Position numbers and translations under genes: made by a program. Shown here piece after piece: positions 10,081-18,695 of a stretch of DNA of 64,000 nucleotides. Every line of letters begins with the position of its first letter. Positions within the stretch are counted from its first letter, which is position 1. The DNA is from Psychrobacter immobilis (GTDB lineage: Bacteria; Pseudomonadota; Gammaproteobacteria; Pseudomonadales; Moraxellaceae), in contig CAJGZL010000001.1 in assembly GCA_904846145.1 (NCBI GenBank), positions 3,100,001 through 3,164,000 of the forward strand, written 5' to 3'. A model generated the notes under the pieces. That model saw only the letters and a list, made by a program, of their open reading frames with translations, ran no database searches and was not told where the DNA came from.

Positions 10081-10106
10081 ATTGAGAAGGACGTATCTTT
10101 CTCAAT
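10081..10106. promoter_or_regulatory. Perfect 8-bp inverted repeat between acd and thiolase genes
   Basis: The arms attgagaa and ttctcaat surround ten bases in the 115-bp gap between the acyl-CoA dehydrogenase stop and the thiolase start. There is no long T run, so it is more likely an mRNA-processing or partial-attenuation hairpin, or an operator, than a strong terminator. Confidence 0.35.
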
Positions 10107-10152
10107 TTATGTTTAATATTAAAAATATATAGCTCTATCTCGATTATAGAAA

Positions 10153-11304
10153 TTACATAAAGCGCGAGGCCAGCTCTTTCATAATCTCATTAGTGCCGCC
10201 GTAGATTTTTTGTACGCGAGCATCAGCATACATACGAGCGATTGGATATTCTGACATATAACCGTAACCACCGAATAGCTGTAAGCACTCATCCATAGTT
10301 TTGCACTGTTTTTCAGTTACCCAGTACTTAATGAGCGAGGCTTGCGCGGCGTCAAGCTTACCCTCTATTTGCGCCTCCACTGCTGAATCGCACAAGGCTT
10401 TTACCGCTAAGTAATCCGCTTGTACCTCAGCGAGCTTAAAGCGCGTGTTTTGGAACTTCCAAATCGGCTTGCCAAAGGCTTCACGTTGCTTGACATAATC
10501 GAGTGTCAGCTCTAAAGCCAGTTTCATAGCGCCGCAGCCACTTAGAGCAATAATCAGGCGCTCTTGTGGCAACTCTTGCATCATGTGCATAAAGCCTAGA
10601 CCTTCCATACCGCCGAGTACGTTTTTCTGTGGCACACGGACATTACTAAAGAATAGCTCTGAGGTATCTTGACCAGCAAGGCCCGTCTTTTTAAGGTTGC
10701 GACCACGTGAGAAACCTTCTAAACCATCCGTTTCAACGAGGATAAGAGAGACGCCATGAGCACCTTTGTCGCGGTCTGTCTTACAAGCTAATAGCACAAT
10801 ATTGGCATGCTGACCGTTAGTGATAAAGGTCTTTGAGCCATTGATGATGTAGTCATCGCCGTCCTTTTTGGCAAAGGTCTTAATGGCTTGTAAGTCAGAC
10901 CCTGTACCAGGTTCCGTCATCGCAATAGCGCCAACGTATTCGCCCGTTGCCATTTTAGGTAGCAATGATTTTTTCTGCTCTTCTGTGCCAAGCTTATAGA
11001 TATAGGGCGCTACAATACCTGAATGCACCATACCGCCATAACCTGCTTGGTTCGCTTGCGCTTGCGCTAATAAAATAGCAGCTTCATGACCAAAGTCGCC
11101 ACCGCCGCCGCCATATTCTTCTGGTATTGATGCACATAAAAAGCCCATCTCGCCAGCCTCTTCCCAAGCATCACGATCAATCATGCCGTTTTCACGCCAT
11201 CCTTCGTCTCTGTCTTCCCAGCTTTGGAACATTTTTAGGGCACTGTCATATACCATTTCGTGCTCTTCGGTCATCCATTTTGCTGCAAATGCGTTAATAC
11301 TCAT
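10153..11304 (-). CDS. Acyl-CoA dehydrogenase
   Basis: This FAD enzyme makes the alpha-beta double bond in acyl-CoA. The 383 residues show the signature AIAMTEPGTGSDLQAIKTFA near residue 125, the SKTFITNG block, and the C-terminal GGYGYMSEYPIARMYADARV followed by QKIYGGTNEIMKEL, whose Glu is at the usual catalytic-base position. It is the first gene of the leftward operon acd-thiolase-fadB-caiB. Its promoter region is shared with the divergent TetR gene and contains two GGTAAT/ATTACC palindromes. A truncated paralogue lies on the other side of the regulator. Confidence 0.93.
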   Translation of the reverse strand: MSINAFAAKWMTEEHEMVYDSALKMFQSWEDRDEGWRENGMIDRDAWEEAGEMGFLCASIPEEYGGGGGDFGHEAAILLAQAQANQAGYGGMVHSGIVAPYIYKLGTEEQKKSLLPKMATGEYVGAIAMTEPGTGSDLQAIKTFAKKDGDDYIINGSKTFITNGQHANIVLLACKTDRDKGAHGVSLILVETDGLEGFSRGRNLKKTGLAGQDTSELFFSNVRVPQKNVLGGMEGLGFMHMMQELPQERLIIALSGCGAMKLALELTLDYVKQREAFGKPIWKFQNTRFKLAEVQADYLAVKALCDSAVEAQIEGKLDAAQASLIKYWVTEKQCKTMDECLQLFGGYGYMSEYPIARMYADARVQKIYGGTNEIMKELASRFM

Positions 11305-11375
11305 ATTATCTATCCTTGATTTTATTTAATCCATGAAGTGCAAAAATTAAAGCTTTGTTAATGGTTACAATAAAT

Positions 11376-11391
11376 GGTAATTTATATTACC
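11376..11391. promoter_or_regulatory. Palindromic operator 1 (GGTAAT-TTAT-ATTACC)
   Basis: A perfect 6-bp inverted repeat with a 4-base spacer, 72 bp upstream of the acyl-CoA dehydrogenase start. Together with three similar sites it brackets the TetR gene and its target-like genes, so it is the probable binding site of that regulator. Confidence 0.75.
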
Positions 11392-11482
11392 CTTTTATTG
11401 GTGGTTTAAACCCATGTAAATAATAACTTATAAAACCTATACTAGATTATCAAAGTCATCATTCAATTAATTTTATAAAAAT

Positions 11483-11497
11483 GGTAATTTTATTACC
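11483..11497. promoter_or_regulatory. Palindromic operator 2 (GGTAAT-TTT-ATTACC)
   Basis: Perfect arms with a 3-base spacer, 73 bp upstream of the TetR start. Its position suggests autoregulation of the divergent TetR gene. Confidence 0.75.
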
Positions 11498-11569
11498 CTA
11501 TATAAACATAGTAGATTAAATAAATAAAGTGACTTTAATTTAAGCAAATTAATAAGGGAGCAAACGGTA

Positions 11570-12253
11570 ATGACAGTTAAAATAGTCAATCAAGAAGTGG
11601 TCTATCAAAAAACGATTCATCAAGACAACAGTACGAAGACTTCTCAACACTTAGCGCCGCTAGCAGATATGCGGCCAGCCACCTTAGATAAAATAGAAAA
11701 AGCAGTACGCCAACTGTTTGCTACCAGTGATGCCAGCGAAGTGACTATGATACAAATCGCCAGCACGGCAAACGTATCGCTGCAAACGCTCTATAAGTAT
11801 TTTGGTGATAAGCAAACGGTGCTTTATACTATTATGGATATCGTATTAGGTAGGCTGGCGACGAGGATTATGGATCATCTGCAAGGGATTGATAGTGTCA
11901 AGGATCGCTTGCGAAAAACGCTATGGGTGTGCTTAGACTTTGTGGACACTCAACCCGATGCGGTTATGGTGCTATCTACTGTCTCAGTATCACGCTTTCA
12001 CAATATTGCTATTTATGAGAATAAAGAGCTTATTGATGCGTTTTTGAGTGTGCTGGCAGATGGTCAAAATCGAGGCGTTTTGAATGATAAAGTCCCTTTG
12101 TACATACTCTTTGATGTCTTTATGGGATTTATCAATCGTCTAGGCATTATGCACATTCTGCGTAAAACCGATAGAGCTATTAACACAGATTTTGATACTT
12201 TGTTTGAGATGTTATGGCGCTCAATGGCCAAGCCTGAGATATCAACTCATTAA
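11570..12253 (+). CDS. TetR-family transcriptional regulator of the acyl-CoA operon
   Basis: The 227-residue protein has a TetR helix-turn-helix near residues 45-90 (QIASTANVSLQTLYKYFGDK), preceded by an N-terminal extension of about 40 residues that is long for the family, and a C-terminal all-helical ligand domain. The start at 11570 follows AAGGGAG by ten bases. It is divergent from the acd-thiolase-fadB-caiB operon and is surrounded by four GGTAAT-N3/4-ATTACC palindromes, so by inference it represses both flanking promoters and responds to an acyl-CoA or related ligand. The ligand is unknown. Confidence 0.9.
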   Translation: MTVKIVNQEVVYQKTIHQDNSTKTSQHLAPLADMRPATLDKIEKAVRQLFATSDASEVTMIQIASTANVSLQTLYKYFGDKQTVLYTIMDIVLGRLATRIMDHLQGIDSVKDRLRKTLWVCLDFVDTQPDAVMVLSTVSVSRFHNIAIYENKELIDAFLSVLADGQNRGVLNDKVPLYILFDVFMGFINRLGIMHILRKTDRAINTDFDTLFEMLWRSMAKPEISTH

Positions 12254-12280
12254 GTAGCTGCTTGCCTGCAAACCCTAAAA

Positions 12281-12320
12281 AGCCTTAGCTTCAGATTGAA
12301 AATGGTCTGAAACTAAGGCT
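12281..12320. terminator. Bidirectional hairpin terminator after tetR and the truncated acd
   Basis: The arms agccttagcttcaga and tctgaaactaaggct form a long stem with a single mismatch. The minus-strand side is followed by T5. It serves the convergent ends of the TetR gene and the acyl-CoA dehydrogenase fragment. Confidence 0.7.
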
Positions 12321-12425
12321 TATACCAAACTAGTTGACGCGTGGTAGGCGGCACCACTCACTATAATGAGATGAACCATATCACCTCGTAAGACTTTTGT
12401 TGCGGGGTAATATAGGTCGTTACAG

Positions 12426-12959
12426 CTAAGCCGCATTGCAAGCCACCAAAATCAAGTTGGCATGCTGACCATTAGTAATAAAGGTCTTTGAGCCATTGAT
12501 AATATAGTCGTCGCCATCTTTTACCGCATAAGTCTTTAGCGCTTGCAAATCTGAGCCTGTGCCCGGTTCTGTCATAGCGATAGCCGCGATGTATTCGCCA
12601 CTTGCCATTTTTGGTAGCCACTGTTGCTTTTGCTCTTTTGTTGCATGATGCAAAATGTAAGGCGCGACGATTCCTGAATGCACGATACCGCCAAATCCTG
12701 ACTGATTGGATTCTGCTTGAGCATAAATAATAGCGACTTCATCACGAAAATCACCGCCACCGCCGCCATACTCTTCAGGCATTGAGGCACATAAAAAACC
12801 GTTCTCTCCAGCCTCTTCCCAAGCCTCGCGATCGATCATGCCGTTTTTGCGCCACTGCTCGTCTTTTGGCTCCCAACCTTTAAACATTTTGAGCGCACTC
12901 TCATAAATCATTTTGCGCTCTTGAGTCATCCAGTCTGGCGCTAGGTTTTCGATACTCAT
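12426..12959 (-). pseudogene. Truncated acyl-CoA dehydrogenase (N-terminal half only)
   Basis: The frame encodes 177 residues closely similar to the N-terminal half of the acyl-CoA dehydrogenase at 10153. The two share, for example, AIAMTEPGTGSDLQA and DGDDYIINGSKTFITNGQHA. It stops abruptly after LILVACNAA, where the paralogue continues with the substrate-binding and catalytic C-terminal domains. The catalytic Glu and half the FAD site are therefore missing and the product should be inactive. Two GGTAAT-type palindromes lie upstream of its start, so the promoter unit was probably duplicated with the gene, or the operon once ran from both sides of the regulator. Confidence 0.88.
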
Positions 12960-13042
12960 GAGATTATTCCTTGACGATTTTGGGGAGTAATAATTAATTT
13001 GTTTTGATATTGTAGATGTCGAATAGAATATTTAGCACTTAT

Positions 13043-13058
13043 GGTAATATTTATTACC
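13043..13058. promoter_or_regulatory. Palindromic operator 3 (GGTAAT-ATTT-ATTACC)
   Basis: Perfect arms with a 4-base spacer, 84 bp upstream of the start of the truncated acyl-CoA dehydrogenase. The distance resembles that of operator 1 from the intact acd (72 bp). Confidence 0.72.
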
Positions 13059-13150
13059 GCTGTAAACCATTATCTGATACTAAATATCGTTAGAGTGTGG
13101 CAGTTATACTAAGACAATAAAAGTAGCGATGCAATCTGATTCAATACAAT

Positions 13151-13166
13151 AGTAATTAATATTACC
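13151..13166. promoter_or_regulatory. Palindromic operator 4 (AGTAAT-TAAT-ATTACC)
   Basis: This copy has one mismatch in the left arm. It lies between operator 3 and the otsB operon, so the TetR protein may also influence the rightward operon. Confidence 0.55.
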
Positions 13167-13480
13167 TTTTCTAATTTTTAAAGATACGAGGTTTTCGATA
13201 AATCACTAACACAACACTTAAGCTATAAAATTATAGGTTTAATGTTTGCTAAAAGTCATGAGGTAAGTAAAAGCAAACTAGATGTTTTTACAGTAGCGAT
13301 AAAGACGAATACTAAAAAAATATACACAACTATTGGTTTTTTTGCCATTGTATTATGGCAAACTTACTATAAGGTTTGCCTTAGTTATCAATGGTTTCTG
13401 AGCATTAATGGTTGATAAACTTCTCGTTTTTAGCCCCTTATTCAAATAGGTCCTAACCCTGTCCTATTAAAGGAAAAAGC

Positions 13481-14365
13481 ATGACCTTATCTAGCAAGTC
13501 CACGCCTATATGCTTGGCGCCTGATACGTTCGCTGAGTATCTGTCCTATCAGAATCAATACTGTTTGTTTTTGGATATCGATGGCACGCTAGCTACTTTT
13601 ACTCTTGACCCAAAAGATAGCTTCATTCCTAGTACGACTCTTAATATATTGCAACAAATACAAGGCTTAGGCGTCGATATTGCGGTTGTCACGGGCCGTA
13701 GTCTGGATAACGCAAGGACAATGCTCTTCCCTTTGGTCTTACCTATCGCCGCCACCCACGGTCTTGAGATCTTTACCAATAAGCACTCAACGGGTTAGAC
13801 AGACGATATGACTCATATCAAGCAGATAGATATCAAAAAGCTTAGCGTTATCAAACAGGCACTTATACAGGCCTGCCAGTTTTATCCTAAAGTCCGTGTA
13901 GAAGATAAACCCTACTCTATCGCCTTACATTTCCGTGAGTATCCAGCTTTAGCAGAGGTTGCGTATAGCCTGATCACTCAAGTCGCAAAACCTTACCCTA
14001 ATTGGATCATAAAATCTGGTAAATATGTTTGGGAGCTAGTGTCACAAGACGCGAATAAAGGCACGGCAATTTTGACTTTGCTACAATCAATGCAGACGGA
14101 TAAGACACTTTGTCCCATATTTATTGGTGATGACAGCACTGATGAAGCAGGATTTGAGGCGATACAGGGCGATCACAAAGCAGGTATGGGTATCAAAGTC
14201 GGTACTGAGCCGACTTCTGCACATTACTATGTAAATGACACAGATGAAGTAGTCACGCTACTTCACCGATTTTTTGATTTTTGTCAAAAGCAAGCCTCAC
14301 TACCTCGTCACTTAACAGAATCTTCTCCACTTGATTCGCCTAAATATTTAGGACCATCATTGTGA
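13481..14365 (+). pseudogene. otsB: Trehalose-6-phosphate phosphatase OtsB interrupted by an in-frame TAG
   Basis: OtsB removes phosphate from trehalose-6-phosphate. The N-terminal part has the HAD nucleophile motif FLDIDGTLATF near residue 30 and VVTGR near residue 72. A TAG at 13796-13798 follows HGLEIFTNKHSTG. The same frame then continues with TDDMTHIKQI and recognisable OtsB sequence, including KGTAILTLL and the Mg-binding FIGDDSTDEAGF. With readthrough the product would be 294 residues, a normal OtsB length. The two parts would have to be made separately (the second could start at the ATG at 13808) or by amber suppression; otherwise the gene is dead. It ends in a GTGA overlap with otsA. 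Confidence 0.85.
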
Positions 14366-15973
14366 GTCGTCTAATCGTCTTATCAAATCGGGTGAAAATG
14401 CCTGATAATGCTCAGGCGGCGGGCGGGCTTGCCGTAGCATTGGACGATATATTGGTCGGCAGTTCGGTGATTTGGATGGGCTGGAATGGCGAAGTGGTCG
14501 AAACTTTTGCTGATAATAGCAACCAGTTTAATAGCCGCAAACACAGCTTTTTTTCGCAGACCAATACACAAACTGATACACGTTCTTATAAGCAGCAAGC
14601 GCATAAAGACGTTACCTACATGACGACAGCACTTACGCGCAGGCAGTATCAGCATTTCTACTGCGGTTATGCTAATAGTGTGCTGTGGTTCATGCTACAT
14701 GAGCGCCCAGAATTAGTTAGTGAAGCTATGGATGATTATGCAGGCTATCAGGCGGTAAACTGCTTATTTGCGCGTCAATTAAGTCAAATCATTGAGCCTG
14801 ACGATGTCATTTGGGTACATGATTATCACTTTTTGAGCGTGGCGTATTATTGCCGAAAGCTAGGTATCAACAACCGTATTGGCTTTTTTTTGCACATTCC
14901 GTTTGCGCCATTAGCGTTTTGGAAAAAAATAGACAAAAGTGCTGAACTTATAACGCATCTTGCCCATTACGACGTCATTGGTATGCAAACTGTGCAAGAT
15001 AAGATCAACTGTATAGACGTCTTAAGCTACTATTTATCTAAACACTCAAACGATGTATCCATTGTTGAATGATGTAGAGTCTATAAAATCAGATAAAACC
15101 CATGTACAAGTTGATTTGGGCTACCCTACATCGCACCATTTGACCATCCACACCTACCCTATAGGCATCAATGTCGATAAAATTCAAACACAAGTAAGTC
15201 ATCTATCATCCAAAAATTTGACACACAGACCAAAAGACAGTACTACTCAGTCAGTAGCACAGCAAATCATAGCAGTCGATAGAATTGATTATTCAAAAGG
15301 TTTGTTACAGCGGTTTTGGGCATATCATAAATTTCTCAAGACATATCCTGCCTATCAACATCAGCTTGAACTACTACAAATTGCCTGTCCGAGCCGCTTG
15401 GACTTACCCGTTTACCAGCAGCTTTATACTCAGGTTAAGCAAGTCGTTGATGATATCAATCAGCAATTTGCAACTTCTAGCTGTCACACGTATCACTCAC
15501 AAAATACATCTCGTAACTGTACTTTACAACATAACTGGCAGGCGGTTCATTACAGCGAAAAAGTGCTTGATCATGAGACGCTGATGCAAGCATTTTGGCA
15601 TAGTAATGTGGGCTGGGTGAACTCGCTTAAGGACGGTATGAACCTTGTTGCCAAAGAATATATCGCCGCGCAAAATCTTGATGATCCTGGCGTGCTACTA
15701 CTCTCAAAATATGCAGGCGCCGCCGAACATATGCAAGCAGCAGTGATCATTGATCCGCATCAACCCGTAAGTATCATAGAGGGTTTAAAAACGGCCTTAA
15801 CGATGCCACTTTCGGAGCGAAAAGAGCGACATCAGACGCTACTAGCGGGCTTACGCGACTATGATATTAATGCCTGGCAACAAGACTTTTTGGCGGATCT
15901 ATATACTATTAAGTCTGATCAAGCAAAAAACACGCTACCAAGAGCTACTCATAAGTTTGATTTACAAGAGTAA
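14362..15973 (+). pseudogene. otsA: Trehalose-6-phosphate synthase OtsA with a frameshift
   Basis: OtsA makes trehalose-6-phosphate from UDP-glucose and glucose-6-phosphate. The GTG start at 14362 overlaps the otsB stop. The first 236 codons contain AGGLAVAL, the IWVHDYHFL block and GFFLHIPFAP. That frame ends at 15072. The next frame, open through 15973, continues with TIHTYPIGINVDKIQTQ, VDRIDYSKGLLQRF and KDGMNLVAKEYIAAQ, which are classic OtsA donor-site motifs. The shift lies between about 15030 and 15072 and equals one inserted or two deleted bases. Neither half alone can form the GT-B enzyme. No obvious slippery heptamer is visible there, so mutation or a sequencing error is more likely than programmed frameshifting. 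Confidence 0.87.
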
Positions 15974-15986
15974 TTTGGAGAATGTT

Positions 15987-17120
15987 ATGGCGAATATAGA
16001 AGTCCCATTACGGCAAAATACTTTATTAGAGAGTATCAAAGGCGATATAGAAAAAAGGCTAGTCGCTGATCAGCAAGTGCTAAATACGCTTAGTATCACC
16101 GATGAACGACGCTACGATATATTAGACATTTTAATTAAGTACAGTCAAAGCGTACCGCATCCTGGTAACGCCACTAGTGATGGCAATGGACAAGATGCAA
16201 GCACCCTTGAGCGTTGGCAAATCCTCGCTTATGTCGCAAGTGTTGATCTAACCCTTGCTAAATGGTTTGAATCACACTTAGATGCGCTGAGTATCTTCTA
16301 TGAAATTGGCTACGCAAAACCTGTAAAAGGCTTGCTTGCAGTTTGGGCAGCAGAGGGTCACCCTTTATCCTTTAAGCCGGACGATACTAACCAGCAAGGC
16401 CAAGTTAATGGCACTGTTAATGGCACTAAAGCTTGGTGCTCAGGGGCGCACATTGTTGATTATGGGCTGATGACTTATCGTGACAAAGACGCTCGTTCGC
16501 AATTGCTGATCGTCGATATGCAACAAGACGGTATTGCTATTGACACTAGTAGCTGGCAGGCGGTTGGTATGCAAGCTACGGATACAGCGACGATAGATTT
16601 TGATAACGTAGCCGCTGAGCAAGTTGGCGCAGCAAATGAGTATTTAGACAGAGTAGGATTTTGGCATGGCGCCGCTGGAGTTGCCGCTTGTTGGTATGGT
16701 GCGACAGTCTATCTAGCAGACTATTTAATCAAAGCTTATCAGCATAAGCCTAACGATTTTAAGGCCATGTATTTAGGTCAAGTCAGCATGATATTAGCAG
16801 CGACTCAGCAATCCTTTTATCACGTCGCGCGCTTAATCGATACGCAGCCGCAGCACAGTCATGAGTTAGCTATTCGTCAGCTCAGAGCACATACTGAGCA
16901 AGTAGCAAGGCAAGTATTGGATGCTGCCGGACAGGCACTAGGTGCAGCACCGTTTTGCGGCAATGCACATTTTGCAAGAGTGGCCGCTGACTTACCTGTA
17001 TTGATACGCCAAAGCCATGGCGCTTTTGATCTACAAAAAATTGGCGAGCTCACTGCTCAATCAGTCAGCCAGTTGAGAAATGACTCAACCCATAAGCGAG
17101 AAAACATATGGCAACTATAG
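15987..17120 (+). CDS. Acyl-CoA-dehydrogenase-like flavoprotein of an aminosugar-type cassette
   Basis: The 377-residue protein has the fold signature of acyl-CoA dehydrogenases: an N-terminal helical domain, a central beta region with KAWCSGAHIVDYGLMTY and VGMQATDTATIDFDNV, and a C-terminal helical bundle. The sequence is divergent and I cannot see the usual YEGT.EI catalytic segment, so the substrate is probably not an ordinary fatty acyl-CoA. The ATG at 15987 follows TTTGGAG; longer frames upstream lie inside otsA. It starts 13 bp after otsA and overlaps the PIG-L gene by 13 bp, so it is translationally linked to the deacetylase, methyltransferase and glycosyltransferase. Confidence 0.8.
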   Translation: MANIEVPLRQNTLLESIKGDIEKRLVADQQVLNTLSITDERRYDILDILIKYSQSVPHPGNATSDGNGQDASTLERWQILAYVASVDLTLAKWFESHLDALSIFYEIGYAKPVKGLLAVWAAEGHPLSFKPDDTNQQGQVNGTVNGTKAWCSGAHIVDYGLMTYRDKDARSQLLIVDMQQDGIAIDTSSWQAVGMQATDTATIDFDNVAAEQVGAANEYLDRVGFWHGAAGVAACWYGATVYLADYLIKAYQHKPNDFKAMYLGQVSMILAATQQSFYHVARLIDTQPQHSHELAIRQLRAHTEQVARQVLDAAGQALGAAPFCGNAHFARVAADLPVLIRQSHGAFDLQKIGELTAQSVSQLRNDSTHKRENIWQL

Positions 17121-17851
17121 CAGAGGATCAAACAGATACGGCAAATGCAAATAGTATAAAAAACCATCCTATCGTAGGTGATCGCGTAATTGAGGGCGAT
17201 GGTACCAGTCAAGACGCTTGGCAAAACTGGCCAGGACTGCATCATCTGCCGCCGCTAGATATAACAGCACATCTCCCAGCGCACAAGCGCGTATGTATCT
17301 TTGCCCCGCACCCTGATGACGAGATACTAGGCTGCGGCGGACTACTCCAGCACGTAGCCGCTAATGGCAACCCTATCCTCCTTGTACATGTCACCAATGG
17401 CACCCAAAGTCATCCAGACTCAACCCTTTATCCTCCAAAGCAGCTCAATACTATTCGCCCGCAAGAGAGCATTAACGCCTTAAAAGCGCTAGGTATTGCG
17501 CACCAAGTATCCATTATCGCTTTGGACTTGACGGATGGTAACGTATTCGCTGAGCAAGAACTATTTAATAAAAAATTAGCGACTATTATCCAGCCTAATG
17601 ATATTTTGGTGACGCCTTTTATTCACGACGGTCATCCTGATCATGAAGCGACAGGACAAGTCATTCAAGCATTTGCTAAGCGCCAACATTTAGCCTGTTA
17701 TCAAGTCCTGATTTGGGCATGGCATTGGGCGCAGCCTGACGATAGCCGAATTCCTTGGCACAGTGCACTAAGACTAGATTTGAGTGCTGAGCAGGTACAG
17801 CGTAAATCGCAAGCTATTACTTGTTTCACCAGTCAAATCACCACTGATTAG
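17108..17851 (+). CDS. PIG-L family N-acetylglucosamine-type deacetylase, conserved tail cut off by TAG
   Basis: PIG-L (LmbE-like) zinc enzymes remove N-acyl groups from GlcNAc-type substrates. The zinc motif APHPDDEILGCGG is near residue 63 and the second metal/catalytic block PFIHDGHPDHEATG near 175. Translation stops at a TAG (17849-17851) after FTSQITTD. The same frame continues 29 more codons, STGNPPILSAQTIARISQP then WEVYLHEPQS, to a TAA at 17938-17940. That tail looks like the normal C-terminus of these proteins and overlaps the methyltransferase start, as expected for the ancestral end. The metal site lies before the TAG, so the short form may still be active. Confidence 0.85.
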   Translation: MATIAEDQTDTANANSIKNHPIVGDRVIEGDGTSQDAWQNWPGLHHLPPLDITAHLPAHKRVCIFAPHPDDEILGCGGLLQHVAANGNPILLVHVTNGTQSHPDSTLYPPKQLNTIRPQESINALKALGIAHQVSIIALDLTDGNVFAEQELFNKKLATIIQPNDILVTPFIHDGHPDHEATGQVIQAFAKRQHLACYQVLIWAWHWAQPDDSRIPWHSALRLDLSAEQVQRKSQAITCFTSQITTD

Positions 17852-17924
17852 AGTACAGGCAATCCGCCTATTTTATCCGCGCAAACTATCGCTAGAATCA
17901 GCCAACCTTGGGAGGTTTATTTGC

Positions 17925-18695
17925 ATGAGCCACAATCCTAAATCTATCATAGCAACGAGTGTTGCCGACACTTTAGTCAATAGCGATAACAGTTTAAGCG
18001 CTTCTAAGGATTGCTCTCAATCTGACGCGTATTCAGAGACGTATTTTGAGGTATTGTATACTGACAACAGCGACCCTTGGCAGTACCAGACGCGCTGGTA
18101 TGAAAAGCGCAAACGAGACATGTGCCTTGCGGTATTGCCACAAGCAAAGTATACCAATGCCATAGAATTGGGCTGCGGTAATGGCGTATTTAGTGAGCTG
18201 CTTGCACGTCGTTGTCAGTCGCTTTTAAGCCTAGATGGTAATGCCAAAGCGGTTCAACTTGCCAGACAGCGTTTAAGAGACTTGTCTGGGGTCAAGGTGT
18301 TACAAGGTATCATTCCTAGCGCGCTATTCACTCTAGAAAACGATGCTTTGTCAGACAATGCGCCCACTTATCATCCCCCCTTTGATGCAATCATTATCAG
18401 TGAAATTTTATACTATTTATCGCCAGCTGATATCGATAGCGTTATTAAATGGATAAAGCAAAACCTAGCTACAGGCGGTACTTTACTATGCTGTCATTGG
18501 CGCTATGTTATCGAGGGTTTTACTATGACGGGCGAGACCGTGCATCAACGCTTACAGCAAGCGTTTGATGCATCGACCCATCAAGCAGAACACTTAGCCT
18601 TTGAGCATCAAAGTCAAATCATAGATCGTGATTTTTTGTTAGATGTTTGGCAGTATTCCGATCAGTCGGTCGCCATGCAAGAAAACTTAATATGA
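17925..18695 (+). CDS. NodS-like SAM-dependent methyltransferase
   Basis: The 256-residue protein has the NodS family signature DPWQYQTRWYEKRKRDM followed by the SAM motif I NAIELGCGNGVFSELLARR and motif-IV-like IIISEILYYL. NodS N-methylates the free amino group of deacetylated chitooligosaccharides in rhizobia. The ATG at 17925 sits inside the ancestral end of the PIG-L gene, and the stop overlaps the glycosyltransferase start as ATGA. The context (deacetylase before, glycosyltransferase after) supports N-methylation of a deacetylated sugar, but the real substrate is unknown. Confidence 0.87.
   Translation: MSHNPKSIIATSVADTLVNSDNSLSASKDCSQSDAYSETYFEVLYTDNSDPWQYQTRWYEKRKRDMCLAVLPQAKYTNAIELGCGNGVFSELLARRCQSLLSLDGNAKAVQLARQRLRDLSGVKVLQGIIPSALFTLENDALSDNAPTYHPPFDAIIISEILYYLSPADIDSVIKWIKQNLATGGTLLCCHWRYVIEGFTMTGETVHQRLQQAFDASTHQAEHLAFEHQSQIIDRDFLLDVWQYSDQSVAMQENLI

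Larger units (their letters stand above)
12960..13480. other. Intergenic region with operators and otsB upstream sequence
   Basis: This 521-bp stretch carries two GGTAAT-type palindromes (13043-13058 and 13151-13166) near the acyl-CoA dehydrogenase fragment, and a hairpin with arms ggcaaac and gtttgcc at 13359-13382 about 100 bases before otsB. I find no ORF. Confidence 0.55.

Noticed and set aside
15030-15072. Programmed frameshifting in otsA
   Set aside because: No clear slippery heptamer followed by a stem-loop is visible near the switch, and otsB is also broken, which favours decay.
13796-17851. General reassignment of TAG as a sense codon
   Set aside because: TAG is used as a real stop by intact genes in the same window (glycosyltransferase at 19421-19423, GST at 23034-23036, TolA at 63505-63507), so global recoding is excluded. 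Local suppression remains possible but mutation is simpler.
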